Positions 38,334-46,109 of a DNA stretch of 64,000 nucleotides are shown here, piece by piece. A program made the translations under genes and the position numbers. This DNA comes from Chamaesiphon minutus PCC 6605 (GTDB lineage: Bacteria; Cyanobacteriota; Cyanobacteriia; Cyanobacteriales; Chamaesiphonaceae): contig NC_019697.1 in assembly GCF_000317145.1 (NCBI RefSeq), positions 5,220,886 through 5,284,885 of the forward strand, read 5' to 3'. Every line of letters starts with the position of its first letter. Position 1 is the first letter of the stretch. The notes beneath the pieces are model-generated. The model was not told the origin of the DNA. It saw only the letters and a list, made by a program, of their open reading frames with translations, and made no database searches.

Positions 38334-39819
38334 GCATTCGTGACAAGTTAAGAAAATCAGAGATTTGTCAAAAGGGTAATAAAAAGATGCCAAACTGTTT
38401 CTAGTCAAGAGTTTGAGGGAATAGAGGCCTGATGACCAGCCGCCGAAGAAGTAACCGCGACCACGCCAAAAAGAACCACCAACCAGGTGTGGAAGATGAG
38501 ATCATCGCCGCTCAAGTAGAGGCTTTATTGACACCAGCAATTTTCAATCAAAGTCATTACTACCGACAATTAGGGCTGAGAAATCGGCTGTTAAATTTAC
38601 CCTTGATGATGGCAGCAGTGCTGACGCTACTGTGGCGGAATGTGCCAGGAGTCAGAGAACTAAGCCGAATGTTAGGGCGAGAAGGATTTTTGTGGTGTGA
38701 GCCAACACAAGTAAGTCAACAGGCGATTGCACAAAGATTTCTGACCTTTCCATCTGAGTTATTTGAGAGAGTGTTTAAGGAATTACTGCCAGAATTTAGA
38801 GTGAAGTGGCACCAGAGAAAACAGCGATTGTTGCCACAAAGCATTGAATTTGCTCAAGCAAAATTTGAGCGGATTTGGGCATGTGATGGCTCCACATTGG
38901 AAGCGATATTCAAGAAATTAGATAGCTTATCTGATGTGCCAATCGGACAACTAGCGGGAAAAATGGGAGTAGTCATAGATTTGGTGACGAGATTGCCGAT
39001 TGAAATCTGGTTTAGAGAAAATCCCAAAGCTTCAGATGTTAATTTTGAGAAAGATATCCTGAATTTAGTAACATCGGGCACTTTATTGCTCTTGGATCGA
39101 GGCTTCTATCATTTCCAATTTTGGCAAGAATTAATTAACAGAGATATTCATTTTATTACTCGATTAAAAAAAGGTGCATCGCTACAGATAGAGCGAGTAT
39201 TTAGCAATAGTTATAGTATCCGTGACCGAATAGTGCGGATGGGGTCTGGCACCAAAAAGACTCCATATATAACTGTAAGATTAGTCGAAATTAAAGTGGG
39301 TAAAGTCTGGTATTCTTATCTAACTAGTGTACTCGACCCATTGAATCTTCCTCCCTATGTAGTCGCCGATTTGTACGGAAGACGGTGGCGAATTGAAGAG
39401 GCTTTTAATACTGTTAAACGATTGCTCGGGTTGAGTTATTTATGGACTGGTTCAGTTAATGGAATTAAATTACAGATGTGGGGGACTTGGCTGTTTTATG
39501 CAGTTCTAGTCGATTTAGGTGATGCTGTAGCTGATGAATTATCTCTCCCATTCGACCGCATTTCTTTAGAGATGATTTATCGAGGTCTTTATCACTTTCA
39601 TGTAGCTCATCATAAAGGTTTAGCTGCCAATCCAGTCACCTATTTTGCTGCCCCAGAGAATCAAGATTTAGGTATTGTTAAAACTGTTCGTAAACCTAAT
39701 GTTAAGTTAATTATTGCACCTTTTCCTGATTCTATGAGTCGAACAGACAATTTTTTCTTCGACTCATCGCCTCAAGCCCGCTTGACAAGTGCGATCGCTT
39801 CTTAACTTGTCACTAATGC
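38334..39819 (+). mobile_element. Complete IS4-family insertion sequence
   Basis: A 1486-bp element with 21-bp terminal inverted repeats (38334-38354 and 39799-39819, one mismatch; inner 15 bp GTGACAAGTTAAGAA identical), flanked by the 7-bp direct repeat TTAAAAT (38327-38333 and 39820-39826), a target-site duplication. One transposase gene fills the inside. Intact ends, open frame and duplicated target indicate a young, possibly active copy. Confidence 0.9.
38432..39805 (+). CDS. IS4-family DDE transposase
   Basis: A 457-residue transposase. The DDE triad can be placed in IWACDGSTLEAI (first Asp, about residue 151), GTLLLLDRGFYHF (second Asp) and YGRRWRIEEAFNTVKRLLGL, the Y-R-E-K-type signature of IS4 enzymes with the catalytic Glu. 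The N-terminus is basic. The gene uses codons with less C-ending bias and fewer CGATCG words than its surroundings, as expected for imported DNA. Its stop codon lies 14 bp inside the right end of the element. Start ATG at 38432 follows GAGGCCTG. Confidence 0.92.
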   Translation: MTSRRRSNRDHAKKNHQPGVEDEIIAAQVEALLTPAIFNQSHYYRQLGLRNRLLNLPLMMAAVLTLLWRNVPGVRELSRMLGREGFLWCEPTQVSQQAIAQRFLTFPSELFERVFKELLPEFRVKWHQRKQRLLPQSIEFAQAKFERIWACDGSTLEAIFKKLDSLSDVPIGQLAGKMGVVIDLVTRLPIEIWFRENPKASDVNFEKDILNLVTSGTLLLLDRGFYHFQFWQELINRDIHFITRLKKGASLQIERVFSNSYSIRDRIVRMGSGTKKTPYITVRLVEIKVGKVWYSYLTSVLDPLNLPPYVVADLYGRRWRIEEAFNTVKRLLGLSYLWTGSVNGIKLQMWGTWLFYAVLVDLGDAVADELSLPFDRISLEMIYRGLYHFHVAHHKGLAANPVTYFAAPENQDLGIVKTVRKPNVKLIIAPFPDSMSRTDNFFFDSSPQARLTSAIAS

Positions 39820-39826
39820 TTAAAAT

Positions 39827-40511
39827 GTATCGAGCATGTCAGCCAAAAATTTCTAAATTAAGTCATTACTATCGAGCAAACTTAATTTGCTGACTTGTAG
39901 CTCAATTGTCCGCCCACTAAGTAAATACACCACTCATCATTCCACAGACGCCATTTGAGACCGATCGCCTAACTCTTGCCAGAAGCTAGTTTAGTTTCAG
40001 CAAAATCATCAATTGAGGCTTAAATGCTGTCTCAGTCAAGTTTCTAGACAAAACCTCAACTAAGCTCTATACATTATGGGATACTAATAATTATGTTCTC
40101 TCTATCTTTTGGCTGATTGCACCAGATGCTTCGATCGGCTGAGGGTGCAAGCTGTGAGTACAGTGAAATGTTTCTGCACTCTGTCGATCGAAATTAAGTA
40201 CCATTCGAGACGATCGATGGTGCCAGGACTTGCTATCAGTTATTTACAGATGTCCTAGCCAATATTGTATTCCAATCTCGATCGTATCCCAATTGATGGA
40301 ATCTTGGTGGAATTAACTAACCCAGAAGAGAGCGATCGCCAACCAATATATAAACTGTCACAAACTGCGCTTTTTACCGATCGAGATCGTGGTCGAATAT
40401 ATTTAAGCTGCCCTGACATTTCGATCGCATACTAGATTTCTGGAAAAGGGGGAGCGGTGAGGCAGTAAGTAAATTTGTCGGACAACCCACAATCTACAAT
40501 TTCGCGGACAT
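39827..40511. other. 685-bp intergenic stretch right of the IS
   Basis: No supported gene. The only recognisable content is a partial copy (40443-40476) of the dispersed G-rich repeat seen at 32806 and 47712. A minus-strand frame at 40403-40786 overlaps the DUF2157 gene and looks like a shadow. Confidence 0.45.
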
Positions 40512-41963
40512 ATGTTACCAACCAAATTTCGTCGCCAATTAAGACGTGAAGCCGATTTATGGGCGCAAGAAGGTTTAATCGATCGCGCTATACACGATCG
40601 AATCGCCCAGAGGTACCAATTTTCAGATCTAGATGTCGAATCTCGCAATAGTTTGATTACCTTATTAATGGGTTTGGGTTGCGTACTAATTGGGATCGGG
40701 GTATTGACTTTTGTTTCGGCAAATTGGCAACAATTAGCTAGAGAATGGCGGGTGGGCATCTTGCTCGGCGCGTTTATTTGTGTCAATCTATTGGGCTTTT
40801 ATCTCTGGCGCGAACCAGCAGGTGGCAAGCAACGATTCGGACAGGGATTGTTACTGCTAGGAGCTTTGATGTTGGGGGGCAATATGGCTCTGATGGGGCA
40901 GATGTTCCACGTTAGGGGTGAGTTGTTTCAACTCTTAATCGCCTGGGCGATAGGGGTATTATTGATGGCTTATAGCTTGCGATTGACATCGCTGGGTATC
41001 CTCGCGCAGATTCTGATGGGGATGGGTTATTGGCAAGCTTACACTAGTGGATTGTGGTCGTCCGATCGAGTAGATATCGACCCCAATTGGACTTATTTTG
41101 TCTTTCAACACATGCCAATTGCGGCGGCATGTTTATTCTTACCTTTGGCTTATTGGTGCCGCTCTCAAGCGATTTTTACACTCGCAGGGATTGCGATTAT
41201 CTCTTCTTTCCAGAGCAATTTACTACAGCCCTCAATGACATGGGCATCGCGGGGGATTCCAGTTATCAATTTTATGCTTGCCTGTAGCGTACCGCCACTA
41301 TTGTTATGGGGGTATGGTAATCTTTCGCAATGGTGGCAAGGGAATCATCGCAATAAAATCGGCGCATTTCCTCAAATTAGCCGACGACTGGGTGCATTAT
41401 CTTTAGGACTGACCTGTTTTACTCTTTCATTTACACCTTTTTTTGGCGTAATGATGGCATCAAGTCAGGCTCGTTTGTCCGCACAGTTCTTAACTTGGGA
41501 TAGCGTGGTTTTCACGATCGTTACTATCGGTATTTGGCTGTACTTAATTTGGCAATCTCGCAATAATTCTCGCCATTATCCGTGGAATTGGACGACAACG
41601 GCAGTTGGTATCGCTAGTTGTACGCTTGCGATTGCAATCTTCGCTCAAGTTAATGCGATCGATACAGCTAGCACCTCCGCTAAACCGACTTTTTTGTTCT
41701 TGCTATTTCCAGCCATCTTTTGGGGCTTATTAATTGCAGTGACAATTGTTGCGATCCGATCGGGATTAGCAAATAGCGATCGCGGTGCCTTTTGGTTTGG
41801 GTTGGGATTGCTCTCTAGTAGGATTATTATTTGGTTTTTGATGACTCAAAACGATTTAATGACCAAATCATTATTATTTATCCTCTGTGGACTTGGAATT
41901 ATTGCTGTTGGTTTGTGGTTCGAGCGACACGTCCGTAATTTGAGTGAGGCAAAGGTGAATTAG
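40512..41963 (+). CDS. DUF2157-domain membrane protein
   Basis: A 483-residue polytopic membrane protein. The N-terminal DUF2157 region reads LPTKFRRQLRREADLWAQEGLIDRAIHDRIAQRY, a charged helical segment, followed by the first helices GLGCVLIGIGVLTFVSANWQQL and RVGILLGAFICVNLLGFYLW. About twelve further hydrophobic segments extend to the C-terminus. Activity is unknown. It is followed after about 110 bp by a GDYXXLXY protein; these two families are commonly encoded side by side in bacteria, which points to a joint membrane function, but the function is not established. Confidence 0.85.
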   Translation: MLPTKFRRQLRREADLWAQEGLIDRAIHDRIAQRYQFSDLDVESRNSLITLLMGLGCVLIGIGVLTFVSANWQQLAREWRVGILLGAFICVNLLGFYLWREPAGGKQRFGQGLLLLGALMLGGNMALMGQMFHVRGELFQLLIAWAIGVLLMAYSLRLTSLGILAQILMGMGYWQAYTSGLWSSDRVDIDPNWTYFVFQHMPIAAACLFLPLAYWCRSQAIFTLAGIAIISSFQSNLLQPSMTWASRGIPVINFMLACSVPPLLLWGYGNLSQWWQGNHRNKIGAFPQISRRLGALSLGLTCFTLSFTPFFGVMMASSQARLSAQFLTWDSVVFTIVTIGIWLYLIWQSRNNSRHYPWNWTTTAVGIASCTLAIAIFAQVNAIDTASTSAKPTFLFLLFPAIFWGLLIAVTIVAIRSGLANSDRGAFWFGLGLLSSRIIIWFLMTQNDLMTKSLLFILCGLGIIAVGLWFERHVRNLSEAKVN

Positions 41964-42076
41964 GGGATAGTGGGTAGTTAAATTCAGGGAGAATTGTAGG
42001 GTGTGTTACTGCGCTAGCATAACGTACCAAAGAGCGTAGTTACTTAAATAATATTTAGGATATTGGAGTCAGTTTT

Positions 42077-42745
42077 ATGAGCATGGAAAATCTCGATCGA
42101 CAACCAGTAGAGCCGATAGCAGAACCCGATGTTGTAAATGCTCCGCCGCTGTTGGAGCCACATCAGAAATTACCTTTTGGTAGATTGGCTGTACCTCTAC
42201 TTATACAATCCTTACTGATAGGTAGTATTGCTGCGCAGTCAATTTATGCACTCGCCACCGGGACGACTGTCGTTCTCAAAACTATGCCTGTAGATCCCTA
42301 CGATTTACTCAGAGGTTATTATCAAATCTTGAGTTACGATATTTCTAGTTTTAATACTCTGAAGAATTTACCAGGCTGGGAAAATTTGAAACGTCAAAAA
42401 GGTAGTGCGAATCTCGACCGCAACCAGCAAGTATATGTAACATTGAACAAAACCGTTCCAACTGCTAATACCCCGCAAGCATGGAAGCCAGTGGCAATCG
42501 ATGCTAGACTACCTACGAACTTATCCGCAGATAAAATTGCCATTCGTGGCGTATCAAATGGCGATAGTATCATTTATGGCTTAGAGACTTACTACATGCC
42601 CGAAGATCGCAAAGATGGTGTAAATACAGAGATCGTTTCCACTCGATCTGGCAGCCGCAATTTATTAGTAGAAGTCAAAGTCGATAATCGTGGGTTGGCT
42701 ACGCCTGTAAGTCTCTGGGTAGGCGACAAACAATATCGATTTTAA
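42077..42745 (+). CDS. GDYXXLXY-domain protein
   Basis: A 222-residue protein with one N-terminal membrane helix (about residues 35-60, LAVPLLIQSLLIGSIAAQSIYAL) and an extracytoplasmic domain. The family name motif is present as RGYYQILSYDI (first Gly and Asp replaced by RGYY, then LSY kept), preceded by VDPYDLLRGYY. VYVTLNK and AIDARLP follow in the usual order. It forms a two-gene unit with the DUF2157 gene upstream. The biological role is unknown. The start ATG at 42077 lies after a GGAGTC region. Confidence 0.8.
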   Translation: MSMENLDRQPVEPIAEPDVVNAPPLLEPHQKLPFGRLAVPLLIQSLLIGSIAAQSIYALATGTTVVLKTMPVDPYDLLRGYYQILSYDISSFNTLKNLPGWENLKRQKGSANLDRNQQVYVTLNKTVPTANTPQAWKPVAIDARLPTNLSADKIAIRGVSNGDSIIYGLETYYMPEDRKDGVNTEIVSTRSGSRNLLVEVKVDNRGLATPVSLWVGDKQYRF

Positions 42746-42913
42746 TAATTCGATCGTTGTCGTTTTTTAGCTTACGTGTATATTTCTTGCGAGCGGTTAT
42801 CGATCGAAGTCTAATTTTGACAATTGGGGAACCATAGCCGGAACAAGACTACTTGGTGCGAATGTATCCCCAATTCATGTCACCGTACTTGCTGCATAAG
42901 CTCGAGCTTCAAA

Positions 42914-43063
42914 TTAAGTATTAACTTGCAAAGCTCTAATAAATTCTCGAATCACATCTGTTTTAGTTCTTTCTGCCTGCTCGGTAAAGGTTTCTAGAAT
43001 TGACAGCTCTCGAACGGGAAGTTTGATATTTAATTGTTTGACTTTTCTAGCTTTGACAGTCAT
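42914..43063 (-). CDS. Tiny ribbon-helix-helix (CopG-like) protein
   Basis: A 49-residue product too short for usual gene calls: MTVKARKVKQLNIKLPVRELSILETFTEQ..., ending FIRALQVNT. The segment KQLNIKLPVRELSILETFTEQAERTKTDVIREFIRAL has the beta-strand then two-helix pattern of RHH/CopG DNA-binding proteins: LNIKLP strand, helix A, then TKTDVIREFIR helix B. RHH proteins act as dimers and are often antitoxins. No toxin frame is visible within 150 bp on either side, so it may be a solitary regulator. Confidence 0.6.
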   Translation of the reverse strand: MTVKARKVKQLNIKLPVRELSILETFTEQAERTKTDVIREFIRALQVNT

Positions 43064-43262
43064 AATCTTTACAAGTAAGTTGGTAATAAAATATCTGTGC
43101 TTATAGCTATTTAAACAGAGACAAAAGCTGTATAGAAAACAGCTTAACTAGTCTATTGATGTAGTGTGATGAATTAAAAATCTTTTAGATGAATGCTGCA
43201 ACCTCTGCCAAGTATGGGTTGCCGCATTCACAAACCAGGTCGTGGGTATCTCAGCCCGGTTA

Positions 43263-43973
43263 TCATTCAACATAGCCAAGACGGTGTAAAGCTTCCTGAG
43301 CTGTCTGTGAGACACGCGTGTCTGGATCTTGAAGAAGTGAAACTAATTTTGGAATAGCAGGTAGAGATGCCTTTCCCATGTGTCCTAATGCCTCAGCGGC
43401 TCTCCTCCTAATGCCTGGATTCGAGCTTTCAAGGAGTGGAATTATTTGTGGAGCAGCAGATTCTCCTATCTCTTCTAACGCATGTGATGTACTGATGCGA
43501 ACGTTTGGCTCTGGGTCTTTTAAGAGCGGAATTAATTGAGGAACGGCAGATTTAGCCAAGCTACCCAAATTCCCTAATGTATATGCAGCATAATTCCGGA
43601 CGTTTGAATTTGAATTTTTGAGCAGGGTAATTAATTGAGAAATGGTAGATTCTTCTACTTTCCCTATCAGTCCTAGCACATAAATGACAGCATTTTGAAC
43701 ATCTATTTGTGGATCTTGGAGAAGTAAAATTAATTGAGGGACAGCAGATCTAGCCGACTCTCCCATATATCCCAATGCCAATGCAGCACCCTCTCGAACG
43801 GTTGTCTGTGGATCTTGGAGAAGTAGAATTAATTGAGGAATAGCAGATTTAGCTGACTCTTTCATAGCCCCTAATACTCTAGCTGCGCTATTACGCTCTC
43901 CAATATTGCTACTTGTTATCACTTTTATTAAGCGATCTATTTCTGCATCCAGAACTTCTTTGCTTAGTGACAT
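43263..43973 (-). CDS. HEAT-repeat (phycobilisome-lyase-type) protein
   Basis: A 236-residue protein made almost wholly of six or seven about 31-residue HEAT-like repeats, for example SAIPQLILLLQDPQTTVREGAALALGYMGE and SAVPQLIPLLKDPEPNVRISTSHALEEIGE. Such repeats form an alpha-solenoid used for protein binding; in cyanobacteria the same fold occurs in phycobilin lyases (CpcE/F) and in many unassigned proteins. No lyase-specific residues can be recognised here, so the partner is unknown. The repeats are close to each other in sequence, suggesting recent internal expansion. Confidence 0.85.
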   Translation of the reverse strand: MSLSKEVLDAEIDRLIKVITSSNIGERNSAARVLGAMKESAKSAIPQLILLLQDPQTTVREGAALALGYMGESARSAVPQLILLLQDPQIDVQNAVIYVLGLIGKVEESTISQLITLLKNSNSNVRNYAAYTLGNLGSLAKSAVPQLIPLLKDPEPNVRISTSHALEEIGESAAPQIIPLLESSNPGIRRRAAEALGHMGKASLPAIPKLVSLLQDPDTRVSQTAQEALHRLGYVE

Positions 43974-44620
43974 GAGCTTGATGGAATTTATGTACTTTTT
44001 AATTTTGACTTAGTCTTCTTCTATACAAACAATGTTTTGAATTTTATGTATTCATCGTACTAAACTTTTTAGGCAATACTAGCGTAACACACACACGTAA
44101 CTTAATAAATTTTATTAGTAGTAAAATCAAAAACAAATGGATCTACGATTACGATTTTTCATCACATTTCTCTAAAATCTCTCGACCTCCCCTTACAAAC
44201 CCATATTACTCATAGCAAGGGATCTAGGCTAATTGCCTCGGCTACCATCGAAGTAATTAGCCTGGTACATAGTTTATTGTTTTACGAAAAATGGATACTA
44301 CAACCATTAAAAAGTAACAAAACATGCTACAGGAGTGCAATTAACGATATTTTCACTCATTCTAGTCGAAATTTTTCGATCGAAGAAATATCTATCGACG
44401 GTTGTCTGCCTTCGATGTTAGCTCGACTTTATTCATTTTCGATTCCGCAAGCGGAGGCTGCGCCAACGCTTCGATTGTAAGGCTGACTCCATAACGGTTT
44501 TACTCGGCTGGACTTTTTGAAGATCGCGTCTTTTTCCCGATCGGGAAAAAGAAAGTTCGATGAAAGCAAATCTGGGAGTCAGTCTCAAAAAGGAAGGTTT
44601 TAAAATGGATAGAGTCGAGC
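43974..44620. other. Intergenic stretch with hairpins, mutM 3' side
   Basis: About 650 bp with no supported gene. It holds an AGGCTAATT/AATTAGCCT inverted repeat (about 44227-44265), a perfect 22-bp palindrome CTTTTTCCCGATCGGGAAAAAG at 44530-44551, which may work as a terminator in both directions, and GCGTAGCCTCTCC/GCGGAGGCTGCGCC fragments of a dispersed repeat. Confidence 0.5.
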
Positions 44621-45508
44621 CTATGCTCGTTGGCGTAGCCTCTCCGCTGGAGAATCGATTCCTTGGCAAAGAGGGCAATAATGCGTACCTCTACCCCCCA
44701 ATCTAATTTTTTCGATCGGAGTTCCACAGACTCGACATGGTTGCTTCGTGCGATTGTATACCCACGCCTGCTTGCTATAGTTACCATTGGTACCCTGGAC
44801 ATTGAGATAATTGCTAAAAGTGGTGCCACCTTGCTCGATCGAGGTTTGCAGGACTTGGATTGCCGACTCGCGTAACAATTCGATCTGGGAAATCGTGAGT
44901 TGGTTGGCGGGGGTATTGGGATGAATTTTGCTCATAAACAATGCTTCATCGGCGTAGATATTGCCCAATCCAGCGACTAAGTTTTGATCGAGGATGACGG
45001 TTTTAATATTGCGTTGGGACTTCTGAAGCTTGGCGGCAAAATACTCGCTACTAAACGCCAGATCGAATGGTTCTGGCCCTAATTTGCCCATTCCTGTCAT
45101 CACCTGTTCGGGTTGCTGGCTGGGGGGAATCCACCACATTTGTCCGAATGTACGCTGATCGATAAACCGAATTTCCCAATCTTTGCCCAAAAATAATCTG
45201 ACGCGGGTATGCTTGTGCAGCTCTGTGTGGCTCTCTACCCACAGCAATTGCCCCGTCATGCGTAAATGTACTCCCAACCAGCCAGCAGGCTGTTGTGCGT
45301 CCTTGGAGACTAATTCTGCATATAAATATTTGCCGCGCCGATGCCAAGTTTGAATTTTAGTATGCTGGAGTCCAAAGTTAAACTCTTCAGGCGTTTCGGG
45401 ATGTGCGATCGTGCGTGGTAACAAGACTTCGGTGCCAGTAATCGCTCGATCGAGTGTATACCGATCTAGACCTCGACGAACTGTTTCAACTTCAGGTAAT
45501 TCTGGCAT
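44621..45508 (-). CDS. mutM: Formamidopyrimidine-DNA glycosylase
   Basis: A 295-residue bifunctional glycosylase/AP lyase removing 8-oxoguanine and formamidopyrimidines. MPELPEVETVRRGLDR contains the catalytic P2 and E3; HLRMTGQL, KTVILDQNLVAGLGNIYADEAL (helix-two-turn-helix) and the C-terminal zinc finger CRVCGTPIEKIRLGGRGTHYCPLCQ are complete. The chain then continues past the normal end with GIDSPAERLRQRA. This tail is read from the GGAGAGGCTACGCC dispersed repeat, so the natural stop has been lost and repeat DNA supplies the new end. psaE lies upstream on the same strand. Confidence 0.95.
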   Translation of the reverse strand: MPELPEVETVRRGLDRYTLDRAITGTEVLLPRTIAHPETPEEFNFGLQHTKIQTWHRRGKYLYAELVSKDAQQPAGWLGVHLRMTGQLLWVESHTELHKHTRVRLFLGKDWEIRFIDQRTFGQMWWIPPSQQPEQVMTGMGKLGPEPFDLAFSSEYFAAKLQKSQRNIKTVILDQNLVAGLGNIYADEALFMSKIHPNTPANQLTISQIELLRESAIQVLQTSIEQGGTTFSNYLNVQGTNGNYSKQAWVYNRTKQPCRVCGTPIEKIRLGGRGTHYCPLCQGIDSPAERLRQRA

Positions 45509-45605
45509 TAGTGGTTAGACTAGTAACTAGGGTTTGGGCTAGGGTCTATCCTAACCGAGATTAGGATGGAACGATTACCCTCCCTAGTTGCCGCAAGCGT
45601 GTAGC

Positions 45606-45836
45606 TTATTTTTTGGCTGCGGGTGCGGAGACTTCCTCTAACTCGCTGACTGCGAAGTTATTTGTGTTGACGCCACCAGAGGTGCCACTAAAGCCACTAT
45701 AGTTAACTTCATCAAAACGCACGATTACGTTATACTTGATGCCGCTTTGGTCGATCGATACGACGCTGCCAACAGATTGGAACCAGAAAGATTCCTTACG
45801 GAGGACGCGAACTTTTGAGCCACGTTGAAGTGCCAT
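45606..45836 (-). CDS. psaE: Photosystem I subunit IV
   Basis: A 76-residue stromal-side subunit of photosystem I that supports ferredoxin docking and cyclic electron flow. The SH3-like fold is seen in [30 protein letters not shown] and [18 protein letters not shown], and the tail [14 protein letters not shown] is conserved. The C-terminal APAAKK extension is common in cyanobacteria. It precedes mutM by about 100 bp on the same strand, an arrangement known from other cyanobacteria. Confidence 0.97.
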   Translation of the reverse strand: MALQRGSKVRVLRKESFWFQSVGSVVSIDQSGIKYNVIVRFDEVNYSGFSGTSGGVNTNNFAVSELEEVSAPAAKK

Positions 45837-46040
45837 AATTACTTTTCCTATTTTGGAGTAACTGGTTTTAAAAAGGATTCAGCCACAATTAGCTATCGCA
45901 CTCATTTTCGGTAAATTTCGCCATCTTTGAGACACAAGGTAACAAAGCTTAAACAAATTAGGGAGTAGCGGTTAGAAGATAGGGATTAGGCTTTAGGCTT
46001 TAGGCTTGCACTGTGTGCCATTTTTCTAATTCCCACAATA

Positions 46041-46101
46041 CCCTTCTACCCTCTACCCTTCTACCCTCTACCCTCTACCCTCTACCCTCTACTCTCTACC
46101 C
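46041..46101 (+). repeat. CTACCCT heptamer array
   Basis: About nine near-perfect copies of CTACCCT (with CTTCTACCCT and CTACTCT variants) end nine bases before the GTG start of the radical SAM gene. It belongs to the heptanucleotide tandem repeats of cyanobacteria and also gives this gene a G-free leader. Confidence 0.8.
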
Positions 46102-46109
46102 CCTCAACA

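Noticed and set aside
42914-43973. RHH protein with HEAT-repeat gene as a toxin-antitoxin pair
   Set aside because: The HEAT-repeat protein lacks any toxin-like catalytic fold and is separated by about 200 bp.
44277-44480. Plus-strand frame in the gap left of mutM
   Set aside because: It has no start signal and its 3' part is repeat sequence (GCGGAGGCTGCGCC).
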